In this document: positions 56,829-64,000 of the stretch, piece after piece | Layout: each line of letters begins with the position of its first letter | Position numbering within the stretch: position 1 is the stretch's first letter | Source of the DNA: an uncultured Ardenticatenia bacterium | GTDB lineage: Bacteria; Chloroflexota; Anaerolineae; 4572-78; NAK82 | Assembly (NCBI GenBank): GCA_937127125.1 | Contig: CAKZLO010000003.1 | Coordinates: forward strand, 1-64,000 | DNA length: 64,000 bases | Direction: 5' to 3' | Notes under the pieces: model-generated | Told to the model about the DNA's origin: nothing | What the model saw: only the letters and a program-made list of their open reading frames with translations | The model's database searches: none | Made by a program: the position numbers and the translations under genes

Positions 56829-57743
56829 TCAGCAATAGCGTCCGTAATTGACTTGGCCACTCCAGGCGTCATCTGGCTTAAGACGCTGCCATACCTGGCT
56901 GCCTAATTTGTCTACATACTCGGCGCGTCCGGAGAGGCCGTATACCCATTCGTCCAACCACTGCTGCAGGGTCTGATGCTCACGTGAGATGGTATCCCAC
57001 GCGATATAGGCTTCCGTATCCCGGTCATAATAGCCTTGCGCGTAGGAAGGATGGGCACCAAATGGTTCATGCACCACTGCATTGACGATCAGGCCGGGAA
57101 TAACGGTGCGATTGGGATCGGAGCGGATGATAGCCTCGTCCACTATCTCTTCGGCAACGACGATCACCCGCTTAGCCGCAAAAGCTGCTTCGACTTGAAC
57201 ACCCACAAGCCCCCAGATGTGGGCATTGCCTTCTACGTCGGCACGCTGCACGTGAATTATGGCCACGTCTGGGTTGAGTGGCGGCACCACGAACACCATG
57301 CCGCTGCCATACGGATTCTCCACTTGGCGAATAAGTGGATTGACGCGCAAGAGGTCGGACCCGGCAAAAGTGCGCACGGGATAGAAGGGCAAGTTGGCAG
57401 CGCCAGCGATGTAACGGGCCACCATGCCGAAATGGGTATACTCTTCCAATTCTAGAGGAGCAGGGATCCCCTTTTCCACCGCGCGACGTACTGCGTGCAA
57501 GGAGCCAACGCCAGGATTGCCCAGATAGGAGAAGACGAGTTTGCGTGCACAACCCGCTGCGACCATTTGGTCGTAGATCAGATCAGGTGTAAGACGGCAT
57601 AAGGTTAGGTTACGCTTGCGCTGGCGAATGATTTCGTGACCTGCAGCAAAACAAATGAGATGGGTGAATCCCTCGATCGCCACGCTATCGCCATCGCGCA
57701 CCAGCTCGGCGATCGCTTCACGCATACTGGTGAGCTTGCTCAC
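56829..57743 (-). CDS. CoA-transferase, subunit A
   Basis: A 304-residue family I CoA-transferase A subunit (GctA-like). Marks are the IEGFTHLICFAAGHEIIRQ region near 23, LVFSYLGNPGVGSLHAVRRAVEKG, GMVFVVPPLNPDVAIIHVQRADVEGNAHIWG and a C-terminal helical tail. The GTG start has a very strong GGGGGAGGTG site. It follows rpoD by 76 bases in the same direction. The A and B subunits are 12 bases apart and surely work as one enzyme; the substrate is unknown. Confidence 0.85.
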   Translation of the reverse strand: MSKLTSMREAIAELVRDGDSVAIEGFTHLICFAAGHEIIRQRKRNLTLCRLTPDLIYDQMVAAGCARKLVFSYLGNPGVGSLHAVRRAVEKGIPAPLELEEYTHFGMVARYIAGAANLPFYPVRTFAGSDLLRVNPLIRQVENPYGSGMVFVVPPLNPDVAIIHVQRADVEGNAHIWGLVGVQVEAAFAAKRVIVVAEEIVDEAIIRSDPNRTVIPGLIVNAVVHEPFGAHPSYAQGYYDRDTEAYIAWDTISREHQTLQQWLDEWVYGLSGRAEYVDKLGSQVWQRLKPDDAWSGQVNYGRYC

Positions 57744-57819
57744 GTAATAGCACCTCCCCCAGTGTAGCCCCTAATGAGCCAGGATCGGGGAGCAGATTGT
57801 TTGCTCAGAAGCAGATTCG

Positions 57820-59181
57820 TCATGATACGAGGTAATCACGTAATTTGCGGCTGCGCAAAGGATGGCGCAATTTGCGCAATGCTTTCGCTTCGATCTGACG
57901 GATGCGTTCGCGGGTGACACCAAAGGCCTCTCCCACCTCTTCCAGAGTGTGACTCTGTCCGTCCAGCAGGCCGAAGCGCATCTCAAGCACTTTGCGCTCC
58001 CGGTCGGATAATGACGCGTCGAGCATAGCACGCATTTGTTCCTTGAGCAGCTGCTTAGAAGCTGCATCTACCGGCCCTGGTACTGTCTCATCCTCGATGA
58101 AATCTCCCAGATAGCTGTTCTCCTCAGAGCCAATGGGTGTTTCCAGCGACATAGGTTCCTGAGCAATACGGATGATACGGCGTATCTTGGCAGATGCCCG
58201 CCTCCAGCGACGATCCACCGCAGGATCTATGGGACGTCTGTTAGCAATGGCATCCTCGATTTCAGCGCGATCTTCTTCAGAGAGCATATCCATCTCCAAT
58301 GCGATTTCGCGCGCTGTGGCATCACGGCCGAGCTCCTGCACTAGCCGACGCTGCACACGGGCGAGGCGGTTGATCGTTTCTACCATATGCACCGGAATGC
58401 GGACTGTACGCGCCTGGTCAGCGATCGCTCGACTGATGGCCTGTCGAATCCACCAGGTGGCATAGGTACTGAACTTATAACCGCGACGCGGATCAAACTT
58501 TTCCACTGCGCGCAGCAATCCAATATTCCCTTCCTGGATGAGGTCAAGCAAGCTCATTCCACGGCCAATGTAACGCTTGGCAACGCTGACAACCAGACGC
58601 AAATTTGCCTCCACCAACCGTCTCCCAGCGAGCCGGCCTTCCTCGACAAGAGATTGCAACCTTTTTCGTTCAGAAGGATCGATATCTGGCGATGCCTGTT
58701 GCTGTTGCTTCCGAGCCTGGACACCGGCCTGCACCTTTAAAGCCAGAGATTTTTCCTCCTCCTCTGTCAGAAGATCAACTTTGCCAATCTCCCGGAGATA
58801 CATCCGCACTGGGTCGTTGGTGAGCTCCAGACTTTCCAGGTCTATGAGATCTTCTTCTTGATCTGCCTCACGCTCCAGCTCTTCTTCGACACGCGCCAGC
58901 TCAGTGTCAGGAGGCTCATCCAGGTCAAAAAGTCGATCGGTGGAGAACTCTTCCTCCTCGTCTTCCTCCAGATCCTCTAGATCCTCCTCATCCTCAATGA
59001 GGCCGTCGGACTCGTTCCAGAGTGCCTCTTTCTCCAAATCCGAAGGTCGGCTCTTTGCTATCACCCTTTGGTGCTCAGAACGAGAGCTGCCCTGGCGTCT
59101 GGCCGAGTCTCGCTTGCGTTCCGAGCTTTCTACCGAAGGCTGTTTCAGATGTTCTTCGCTGCGCTTCGACCGCCTGGCCAT
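57820..59181 (-). CDS. rpoD: Primary sigma factor RpoD (sigma70)
   Basis: A 453-residue primary sigma factor. A basic N-terminus (MARRSKRS) leads to an acidic stretch at about 60-95. Region 1.2 is [18 protein letters not shown]; region 2 is [20 protein letters not shown], the [24 protein letters not shown] helix and [10 protein letters not shown]; region 4.2 has [26 protein letters not shown]. It recognises the TTGACA/TATAAT-type promoters seen across this window. The ATG at 59181 has GGGGAG upstream. It follows dnaG by 77 bases; two overlapping TATAAT-like boxes in that gap may be its own promoter. Confidence 0.95.
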   Translation of the reverse strand: MARRSKRSEEHLKQPSVESSERKRDSARRQGSSRSEHQRVIAKSRPSDLEKEALWNESDGLIEDEEDLEDLEEDEEEEFSTDRLFDLDEPPDTELARVEEELEREADQEEDLIDLESLELTNDPVRMYLREIGKVDLLTEEEEKSLALKVQAGVQARKQQQQASPDIDPSERKRLQSLVEEGRLAGRRLVEANLRLVVSVAKRYIGRGMSLLDLIQEGNIGLLRAVEKFDPRRGYKFSTYATWWIRQAISRAIADQARTVRIPVHMVETINRLARVQRRLVQELGRDATAREIALEMDMLSEEDRAEIEDAIANRRPIDPAVDRRWRRASAKIRRIIRIAQEPMSLETPIGSEENSYLGDFIEDETVPGPVDAASKQLLKEQMRAMLDASLSDRERKVLEMRFGLLDGQSHTLEEVGEAFGVTRERIRQIEAKALRKLRHPLRSRKLRDYLVS

Positions 59182-59258
59182 TATGACTCCCCGAAAAGTT
59201 GATCCCTCCAAATAGACCTGACTACTCGACGCACCATTATAATTATAACTGGAATACT

Positions 59259-61214
59259 CTATAGTGCGACTCTCTGACGGGCCGCCTCTTCGCGACGCCG
59301 CCCCGTCAAGGTACAACGGTCATAGGCACGTTCCAGCGCCTGCAGTTTTCGTTTGGTCGCATCAACCAAACGGGAGTACACGCGTTGCTCTCCACTGGTG
59401 TCCTCGAGCGGCACCTCATCCAACAACAGGCGCAAGTTGGCAATTTCCGCCTGGATACAGCGAATGCGCAGGCGTAGTGTCCCTTTAACCATCTCCTCTG
59501 CAGCTAGCTGGGTAGAGATAGTGCCCGGTTGTGCTCCCTGCTCGCGTAGGAAACCAAAATGTTTGTGCAGTAACTTGTCTGTCTGCCCGATCCTCTGGCC
59601 CAGTTCCTCAAGTGTATCTCCTGCGGAGGTCCGCTGCAACGCCCACGACGAAAGACAGGAAAACAAGGAACGATTCTCACTCTGCTGAAAGTCATCCGGC
59701 AGTAAGCCCGAGAAACCTATGGCCGCTAGCTGTTCGTTGGCGAGAGCGAGCGCGTCCGGATGATACATCACGAGTGCCAGCAAATATTCCTCCGCGCCCA
59801 GACCTTGTCTCTCCCTGTCTTTGCCCTCAGCCGCCACAGAAGGAGTTGCAGCCGCTGCCCTTGCCGAAGGTGCTGAAAGCCGCTGTAGCTCGCTCAAGAG
59901 CACACGTTCATTGACCTTGACCAGCTGTGCCAGCTCACTTATGTAATGGCTGCGCTCGATCTCGTTGTTCACCTCACGAATCAGCGGCAGCACCTGACGC
60001 ACCAGCTGGTTCTTCTCCCGGGCTGTGCTCAGATCAGTCTGTGACGCCATAGTTTTCATCACAAAGCTGACCACTGGAAGAGCATCCGCGATGATGCGCG
60101 GCCAAGAATCCGGCGACTCCCTCAGGATATCATCCGGATCCTGACCGGCCGGCAACGCTGCAATACGAATATCCACGTCGAGACGCCCCTCAAAACGGAT
60201 CAGCCCATGTGAGGTCACTACTGGCTGCAAACTTCTCTCCAAAGATCCTCGTGCCGTTTCGATGCCGCGTAGCGTGGCAGCGGCACCCGCCGTGTCTGCA
60301 TCCAGCGCCAGCACGAAATGTCGGGTGAGACGCTTCAGCTGCTGCAACTGCGCTTCTGTAAGCGCTGTACCCATCCCAGCTACTACATCGGTGTAGCCGG
60401 CCTGATGGGCAGACAACACGTCCATATAGCCTTCGACCAAGACCACCTGATCTGCTTGCCGGATCGTCGGAGCCGCTGCATCGATCCCAAACAAGGTATG
60501 TCCCTTGTCGAACAGCAAGGTTTGTGGCGAGTTGAGATACTTGGGCACATCATTCGGGTTCAGGGCGCGTGCACCAAAAGCAATGACCTGTCCCTTGATG
60601 TTGCGGATAGGGATCATAAGCCGATTGCGAAAACGATCGTACGTGCCCTCGCCGCCCTCTTTCTTTACAATCAGACCACCCTCAATCAGTTCCTGTTCGC
60701 TATAACCACGCCCAAGCAGGAAAGTTTTGAGGCCTTCCCACGCATTGAGCGCATAACCCAATTGAAAGAGCCTGATTGTCTCTGAACTGATCTTGCGTTG
60801 TGCCAAGTAATTACGCGCTTCTTCCGCCTCAGCGGCGTGGCACAATAGGTTATGATAATACTGTGCTGCCGCTGCGTGCATCTCTATAAGACGCGAGCGT
60901 TTCTGCTCGTTCGCTTCAACGCGCGGACTGGGCGGCTCGAGAACCACACCAGCGCGCTCAGCTAGGCGGCGCAGTGCCTCAGAAAAGTCCAGCCCCTCGC
61001 GGCGCATCAGAAAACTGAAGATGTCGCCGCCAGTCCCACATGCACCAAAACAATGCCATGTCTGCGTGTGAGGAAATACAACAAAGGACGGGGTCTTCTC
61101 AGCATGAAACGGGCACAATCCTTTGTACGTTCGTCCAGCTTTCTTGAGTGGGACATAGCTGGATATGAAATCTACAATGTCGATCCGATCCTTGATCTCC
61201 TCAACAATTTGCAT
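59259..61214 (-). CDS. dnaG: DNA primase DnaG
   Basis: A 651-residue primase. The N-terminal zinc domain has Cys34, His37, Cys55 and Cys59 ([12 protein letters not shown]), with a Cys-x3-Cys second knuckle instead of the usual Cys-x2-Cys. The catalytic core begins [20 protein letters not shown], with Toprim Glu in [17 protein letters not shown] and acidic DAD in LALDADTAG. The C-terminal helicase-binding region covers the last 150 residues. The ATG at 61214 is chosen because a promoter at 61252-61279 excludes the longer ORF. Its place before rpoD is the classic macromolecular-synthesis arrangement. Confidence 0.94.
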   Translation of the reverse strand: MQIVEEIKDRIDIVDFISSYVPLKKAGRTYKGLCPFHAEKTPSFVVFPHTQTWHCFGACGTGGDIFSFLMRREGLDFSEALRRLAERAGVVLEPPSPRVEANEQKRSRLIEMHAAAAQYYHNLLCHAAEAEEARNYLAQRKISSETIRLFQLGYALNAWEGLKTFLLGRGYSEQELIEGGLIVKKEGGEGTYDRFRNRLMIPIRNIKGQVIAFGARALNPNDVPKYLNSPQTLLFDKGHTLFGIDAAAPTIRQADQVVLVEGYMDVLSAHQAGYTDVVAGMGTALTEAQLQQLKRLTRHFVLALDADTAGAAATLRGIETARGSLERSLQPVVTSHGLIRFEGRLDVDIRIAALPAGQDPDDILRESPDSWPRIIADALPVVSFVMKTMASQTDLSTAREKNQLVRQVLPLIREVNNEIERSHYISELAQLVKVNERVLLSELQRLSAPSARAAAATPSVAAEGKDRERQGLGAEEYLLALVMYHPDALALANEQLAAIGFSGLLPDDFQQSENRSLFSCLSSWALQRTSAGDTLEELGQRIGQTDKLLHKHFGFLREQGAQPGTISTQLAAEEMVKGTLRLRIRCIQAEIANLRLLLDEVPLEDTSGEQRVYSRLVDATKRKLQALERAYDRCTLTGRRREEAARQRVAL

Positions 61215-61251
61215 GGGTCTGCTGTCCCTTGCCCGCACAGGTGCACTTTTG

Positions 61252-61279
61252 ATTATACATAGTAGTGAGTTGGCGTCAA
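61252..61279 (-). promoter_or_regulatory. Near-consensus promoter of dnaG-rpoD
   Basis: Minus strand TTGACG (61279-61274), 16-base spacer, perfect TATAAT (61257-61252). The predicted start near 61245 leaves about 30 bases to the ATG at 61214. Confidence 0.7.
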
Positions 61280-61349
61280 ACATCTCTGAAAGCACACCAT
61301 CAGCACAGAAATGTCAAGGCAGTCTCTGCTCTCACAGTCTGACAGGGGT

Positions 61350-61376
61350 GGGATGGTCAAAAGAGCAGACCAACCC
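61350..61376. other. Hairpin in the dnaG-lgt intergenic region
   Basis: GGGATGGTC (61350-61358) pairs with GACCAACCC (61368-61376) with one A/A mismatch and a 9-base loop. The rest of 61280-61497 shows no gene. Role unknown. Confidence 0.3.
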
Positions 61377-61497
61377 TTCTACGAGAAATCTCCTCCTATT
61401 TGCGAGCGCTGAACAAGACCTTGTAGCCACTGTACCTTCATAACTCAAGCAATAGTCAGGGCAAAAACTGATCTTCTCCACGTGTGCGCCACAGTGT

Positions 61498-61527
61498 TTG
61501 TCACCTCTCAGGTAGGCGCGCTATAAT
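61498..61527 (+). promoter_or_regulatory. Promoter of lgt
   Basis: TTGTCA at 61498-61503, 18-base spacer, perfect TATAAT at 61522-61527, 45 bases before the ATG at 61572. Confidence 0.65.
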
Positions 61528-61571
61528 ACCCAGCAAGCCAACACCCTAGAAGGGATCTAAAGGGATGCCCT

Positions 61572-62453
61572 ATGCCACCTGTTAGCCCGACCCTCCAGAT
61601 TGGACCGCTGACGATTCACCTGTATGGTGTGATCATCGTAATCGGGGCCATTGCAGCAGGTATCTTGACCTCGATCGAAGCGAAACGCAAAGGTGACAAC
61701 CCAGAACACGTGTGGAATCTGGTAACGTGGTGTCTTCTGGGCGGCATCTTGGGAGCGCGCCTGTATCACGTGTTATCCTCCCCTCAGGGGAATGCCATAG
61801 GCTTTCGCTATTACTTTATCACCAACCCTTTTGAGACCGTGCAGGTATTTGGCCTATCGTTCCCATTTCCCACCGCGCTGATGATCTGGAACGGTGGTCT
61901 GGGCATTTATGGTGGAATTGCCGGGGGTGTGCTGGCGTTGGCGATCTATGCCTGGCGCAACCGTCTCTCTGTGGCGCGCTGGCTTGACTATGGTGCTGCC
62001 GGTCTGATTTTGGCCCAGGCGATTGGGCGTTGGGGAAATTTCGTCAACCAGGAACTGTATGGCCCTCCAACCAGTCTTCCTTGGGGTATCCCCATTGACG
62101 CGCAGCACCGTTTGCCGATGTATGCTGATCTGAGCCGCTTTCCGGTGGAGACGACTCGCTTCCATCCGGTGTTCCTGTATGAATCGCTTTGGAACTTGGG
62201 TAGCTGCCTCATCCTGCTCTTCATAGCACGCCGTTTGCAACCGCGGCTGCGCAATGGGGATATATTTGCTTTGTACCTAATCCTCTACGGACTGGGACGC
62301 ATATGGGTCGAGTCCCTGCGGCCCGATGCCTGGTTGATAGGCAATATCCCCGTTGCACAGATTGTGTCCGCGTGCTTGATCGTTTTGGGCGCAGGCATAA
62401 TCGTGTTGCGCCCACGTACAATTATCGAGACGCCACCTGAGCCCAGTACGTAG
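61572..62453 (+). CDS. lgt: Prolipoprotein diacylglyceryl transferase Lgt
   Basis: A 293-residue polytopic enzyme that moves diacylglycerol to the lipobox Cys of prolipoproteins. Seven hydrophobic segments are seen. The family motif GRWGNFVNQELYG near 156-168 contains the essential Arg, and the GGLGIYGG segment near 114 and HPVFLYESLWNL near 200 match Lgt. The ATG is preceded by AAAGGG. It is monocistronic by its own promoter and by a convergent neighbour. The HtrA-like lipoprotein at 1066-2400 is a likely substrate. Confidence 0.93.
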   Translation: MPPVSPTLQIGPLTIHLYGVIIVIGAIAAGILTSIEAKRKGDNPEHVWNLVTWCLLGGILGARLYHVLSSPQGNAIGFRYYFITNPFETVQVFGLSFPFPTALMIWNGGLGIYGGIAGGVLALAIYAWRNRLSVARWLDYGAAGLILAQAIGRWGNFVNQELYGPPTSLPWGIPIDAQHRLPMYADLSRFPVETTRFHPVFLYESLWNLGSCLILLFIARRLQPRLRNGDIFALYLILYGLGRIWVESLRPDAWLIGNIPVAQIVSACLIVLGAGIIVLRPRTIIETPPEPST

Positions 62454-62484
62454 TGTCTCCCTGCTGCGGCTAGCTCGAAGTTCC

Positions 62485-63549
62485 CTATAGGTCCCGAGTG
62501 GCTATCCAATAGCTCAGGTTGGCCGGCGTGGACGGGCTGAGTCCTAGCGCCAGTGCTTTATAGTAAGCCAAGAAGTGGACAGGTGGCATGTAGAGAATCT
62601 CACGCGCGAAATCGGGCAGACCTGACCCGACCTCAAACACCCAGTCAGCCATGGAACGTATTGTTCCGTCGGCGCGCTCACATAATACAAACACCCTTCC
62701 TCCCAGCTCCTTCATCTCGGCTATGAATTCAAGCTCAACGGAACGTGTGCGATCCGTGGTGAACACCGTGATCAGCGTTTGGGCATCAACGCCAGACTTG
62801 GGACCGTGGCGGTAATCCAGAATCGGGTAGGAGTCAGACGGCAGCAACGTCATTTCTTTCATTTTTAGCTGAGCTTCACGGGCCAGACCTATATTGGCGG
62901 CACTACCGACAAAAGCAAACTTGCTCAATGAGGGCATTTCGCCGAGCGCACGGCCAAGCTCAGAGCATCCCGCGATCACTTTACCCCCTAACGCTGGCAA
63001 CTGCCTAAGCTGGCTCAGATAGGGCTCATTTCCGGCAACAATGCCGGCTAGAACTTGGCCGGTGAGTATCATCGAGGTTAAGCTCTGCGTGGTTGTGACG
63101 CTGGTCTCCTTGGCTGCGGCGAGCACCACAGTTGCACTGCTGGCACGAGCCAAGGCGCTCTCCTGAGAGCATGTGATGCCCAGCGTAGGAATGCTACGCT
63201 GTATGGCCACATGACATGCCCGCACCGTCTCAGTGGTGGAGCCAGATCGGGAAAGCAGCACTACCGCATACCGTACGCCAGACACAAAGACTGTCTCGGG
63301 GAAGAACACGATCTCCGCCGCCGGGACAGCCCGCGCACGAACTCCAGTGACGTGCTGAAAAATTGGTGTAATTGCCATCGCTGCGTTCAAGCCGGACCCA
63401 CAGCCAGTGAAGACGACCTCTTCGCTGGAGGAGAGAATCTCGCGCAGAAGCGAGCCTTGCGCTTCCACCTGCTGGATGGTTGCCTGCCATGCATTGGGTT
63501 GGTTGATGATCTCTTGCAGCATGACTCTATCGTTATCGGAGGGGTTCAT
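62485..63549 (-). CDS. SIS-domain sugar isomerase (GlmS-C/AgaS-like)
   Basis: A 354-residue protein with two SIS domains. The first has VVFTGCGSGLNAAMAI near 42 and LLSRSGSTTETVRA near 95. The second has FAFVGSAANIGLAREAQLKMKEMTLLPSDSYPILDYRHGPKSG, similar to the isomerase half of GlmS and to AgaS. It has no glutamine amidotransferase domain, so it would act as a deaminase/isomerase of amino-sugar phosphates (inference). The ATG at 63549 has AAGGAGA; a longer ORF to 63780 overlaps the kinase gene. It starts 4 bases after that gene's stop. Confidence 0.82.
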   Translation of the reverse strand: MNPSDNDRVMLQEIINQPNAWQATIQQVEAQGSLLREILSSSEEVVFTGCGSGLNAAMAITPIFQHVTGVRARAVPAAEIVFFPETVFVSGVRYAVVLLSRSGSTTETVRACHVAIQRSIPTLGITCSQESALARASSATVVLAAAKETSVTTTQSLTSMILTGQVLAGIVAGNEPYLSQLRQLPALGGKVIAGCSELGRALGEMPSLSKFAFVGSAANIGLAREAQLKMKEMTLLPSDSYPILDYRHGPKSGVDAQTLITVFTTDRTRSVELEFIAEMKELGGRVFVLCERADGTIRSMADWVFEVGSGLPDFAREILYMPPVHFLAYYKALALGLSPSTPANLSYWIATRDL

Positions 63550-63553
63550 CGAT

Positions 63554-64000
63554 TCAGTCTCCTTGAGCGTCTTGTTCCAGATGCAGATCTTTCGGTTCAG
63601 CGCCCCGCGACGCCAGAAAAGCTTCAACCTCTTCGAGCCGAGGCATACCCAAGTTGCCGGCACGCGCCACGGAAAGCGCGCCACAAGCGTTGGCAAACCT
63701 AGCGCAGTCCTCCAGATCTTGGCCGCCCAGCCAGGCGTATAGAAAGCCTGCGTTGAAGACATCGCCAGCGCTGGTGACATCCATTACCTGTACTTCGAAG
63801 GCTGGGCAATAGACGGTGCGTGTGCCTTGACGTACTATGCAACCGTAAGCACCTCGTTTGATCACTATAGTGTGCCCATATTTCGCCAGCCGGCTTAGCG
63901 CCTTTTCCGGCGCGTCGGCGCCGGTGATGCGCTGGGCCTCGACCTCGTTGGGCAGAAAGACGTCGACGTAATGAAGTACCTTTAGAATGTCTCGATCCCA
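63554..64000 (-). CDS. PfkB-family carbohydrate kinase (partial, C-terminal 148 residues)
   Basis: The frame stays open to the window edge, so the N-terminus is missing. Visible are FLPNEVEAQRITG, the central VIKRGAYGCIV strand and the PfkB signature VTSAGDVFNAGFL, with the catalytic Asp in AGD. These kinases phosphorylate fructose, ribose, tagatose phosphate or related sugars. The SIS isomerase gene starts 4 bases after the stop, so the two probably act on the same sugar path. Confidence 0.88.
   Translation of the reverse strand, partial: WDRDILKVLHYVDVFLPNEVEAQRITGADAPEKALSRLAKYGHTIVIKRGAYGCIVRQGTRTVYCPAFEVQVMDVTSAGDVFNAGFLYAWLGGQDLEDCARFANACGALSVARAGNLGMPRLEEVEAFLASRGAEPKDLHLEQDAQGD

Noticed and set aside
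61215-61295. Upstream extension of dnaG
   Set aside because: It contains a near-consensus promoter, and the family N-terminus begins at the ATG at 61214.

Overview
The window looks like a chromosomal segment of a Chloroflexota bacterium, possibly Anaerolineae or a relative (inference from gene content, not tested). It is moderately GC-rich and densely coded. Housekeeping neighbourhoods include uvrD-folC-lon, obg-smc, dnaG-rpoD and the tail of a probable dnaK. Many putative sigma70-type promoters (TTGACA/TATAAT-like, 16-18 bp spacers) can be read. No prophage, insertion sequence, CRISPR array or rRNA was seen. One tRNA gene (Arg, anticodon CCG) is present.

Layout. 1-38: last codons of a DnaK-like gene and a terminator. 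340-3507: three membrane or extracytoplasmic peptidases (M48/YugP-like, HtrA-like lipoprotein, M28). 3541-7372, minus: MFS transporter, thiolase, histone-deacetylase-family amidohydrolase. 7506-11348: a 1280-residue glycosyltransferase fused to PA14-like and NHL modules. 11411-17544, minus: uvrD, folC, lon. 18234-21055, minus: a DUF4332 protein, a DUF4432 mutarotase-like protein and an NAD-dependent epimerase. 21280-23991, minus: a DHH-CBS-CBS-poly(A) polymerase fusion, probably the CCA-adding enzyme. 24161-26851, plus: UDP-glucuronate decarboxylase, a GT2, a 55-residue membrane peptide and a FlK-like thioesterase. 26864-32647, minus: a MoaD/ThiS-type protein, a membrane protein, an F420/FMN-type oxidoreductase, Der GTPase and aconitase.

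32894-41947, plus: a full System I cytochrome c maturation (ccm) island, ccmE-F-H-G-A-B-C-D, with three unassigned membrane proteins at its start or inside it. Two of these end in a four-cysteine zinc ribbon facing the cytoplasm by prediction. CcmE carries Cys-x3-Tyr in place of the usual heme-binding His, and CcmH has a second cysteine pair. This is the best candidate for an undescribed variant system in the window.

42010-49267, minus: class I fructose-bisphosphate aldolase, tRNA-Arg, an EamA-type exporter, SMC and Obg. 49485-55982, minus: a four-gene block of large polytopic membrane proteins (two GT39-type glycosyltransferases, a DUF2142 protein and a small partner) with overlapping or close junctions. 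56052-61214, minus: CoA-transferase A and B, RpoD and DnaG. 61572-62453, plus: Lgt. 62485-64000, minus: a SIS-domain sugar isomerase and a PfkB sugar kinase cut by the window edge.

Together the genes suggest a respiring heterotroph with TCA-cycle enzymes, c-type cytochromes, beta-oxidation-type thiolase and CoA-transferase, and a large investment in lipid-linked surface glycosylation. All start choices and functions are read from sequence alone; no database search was run.
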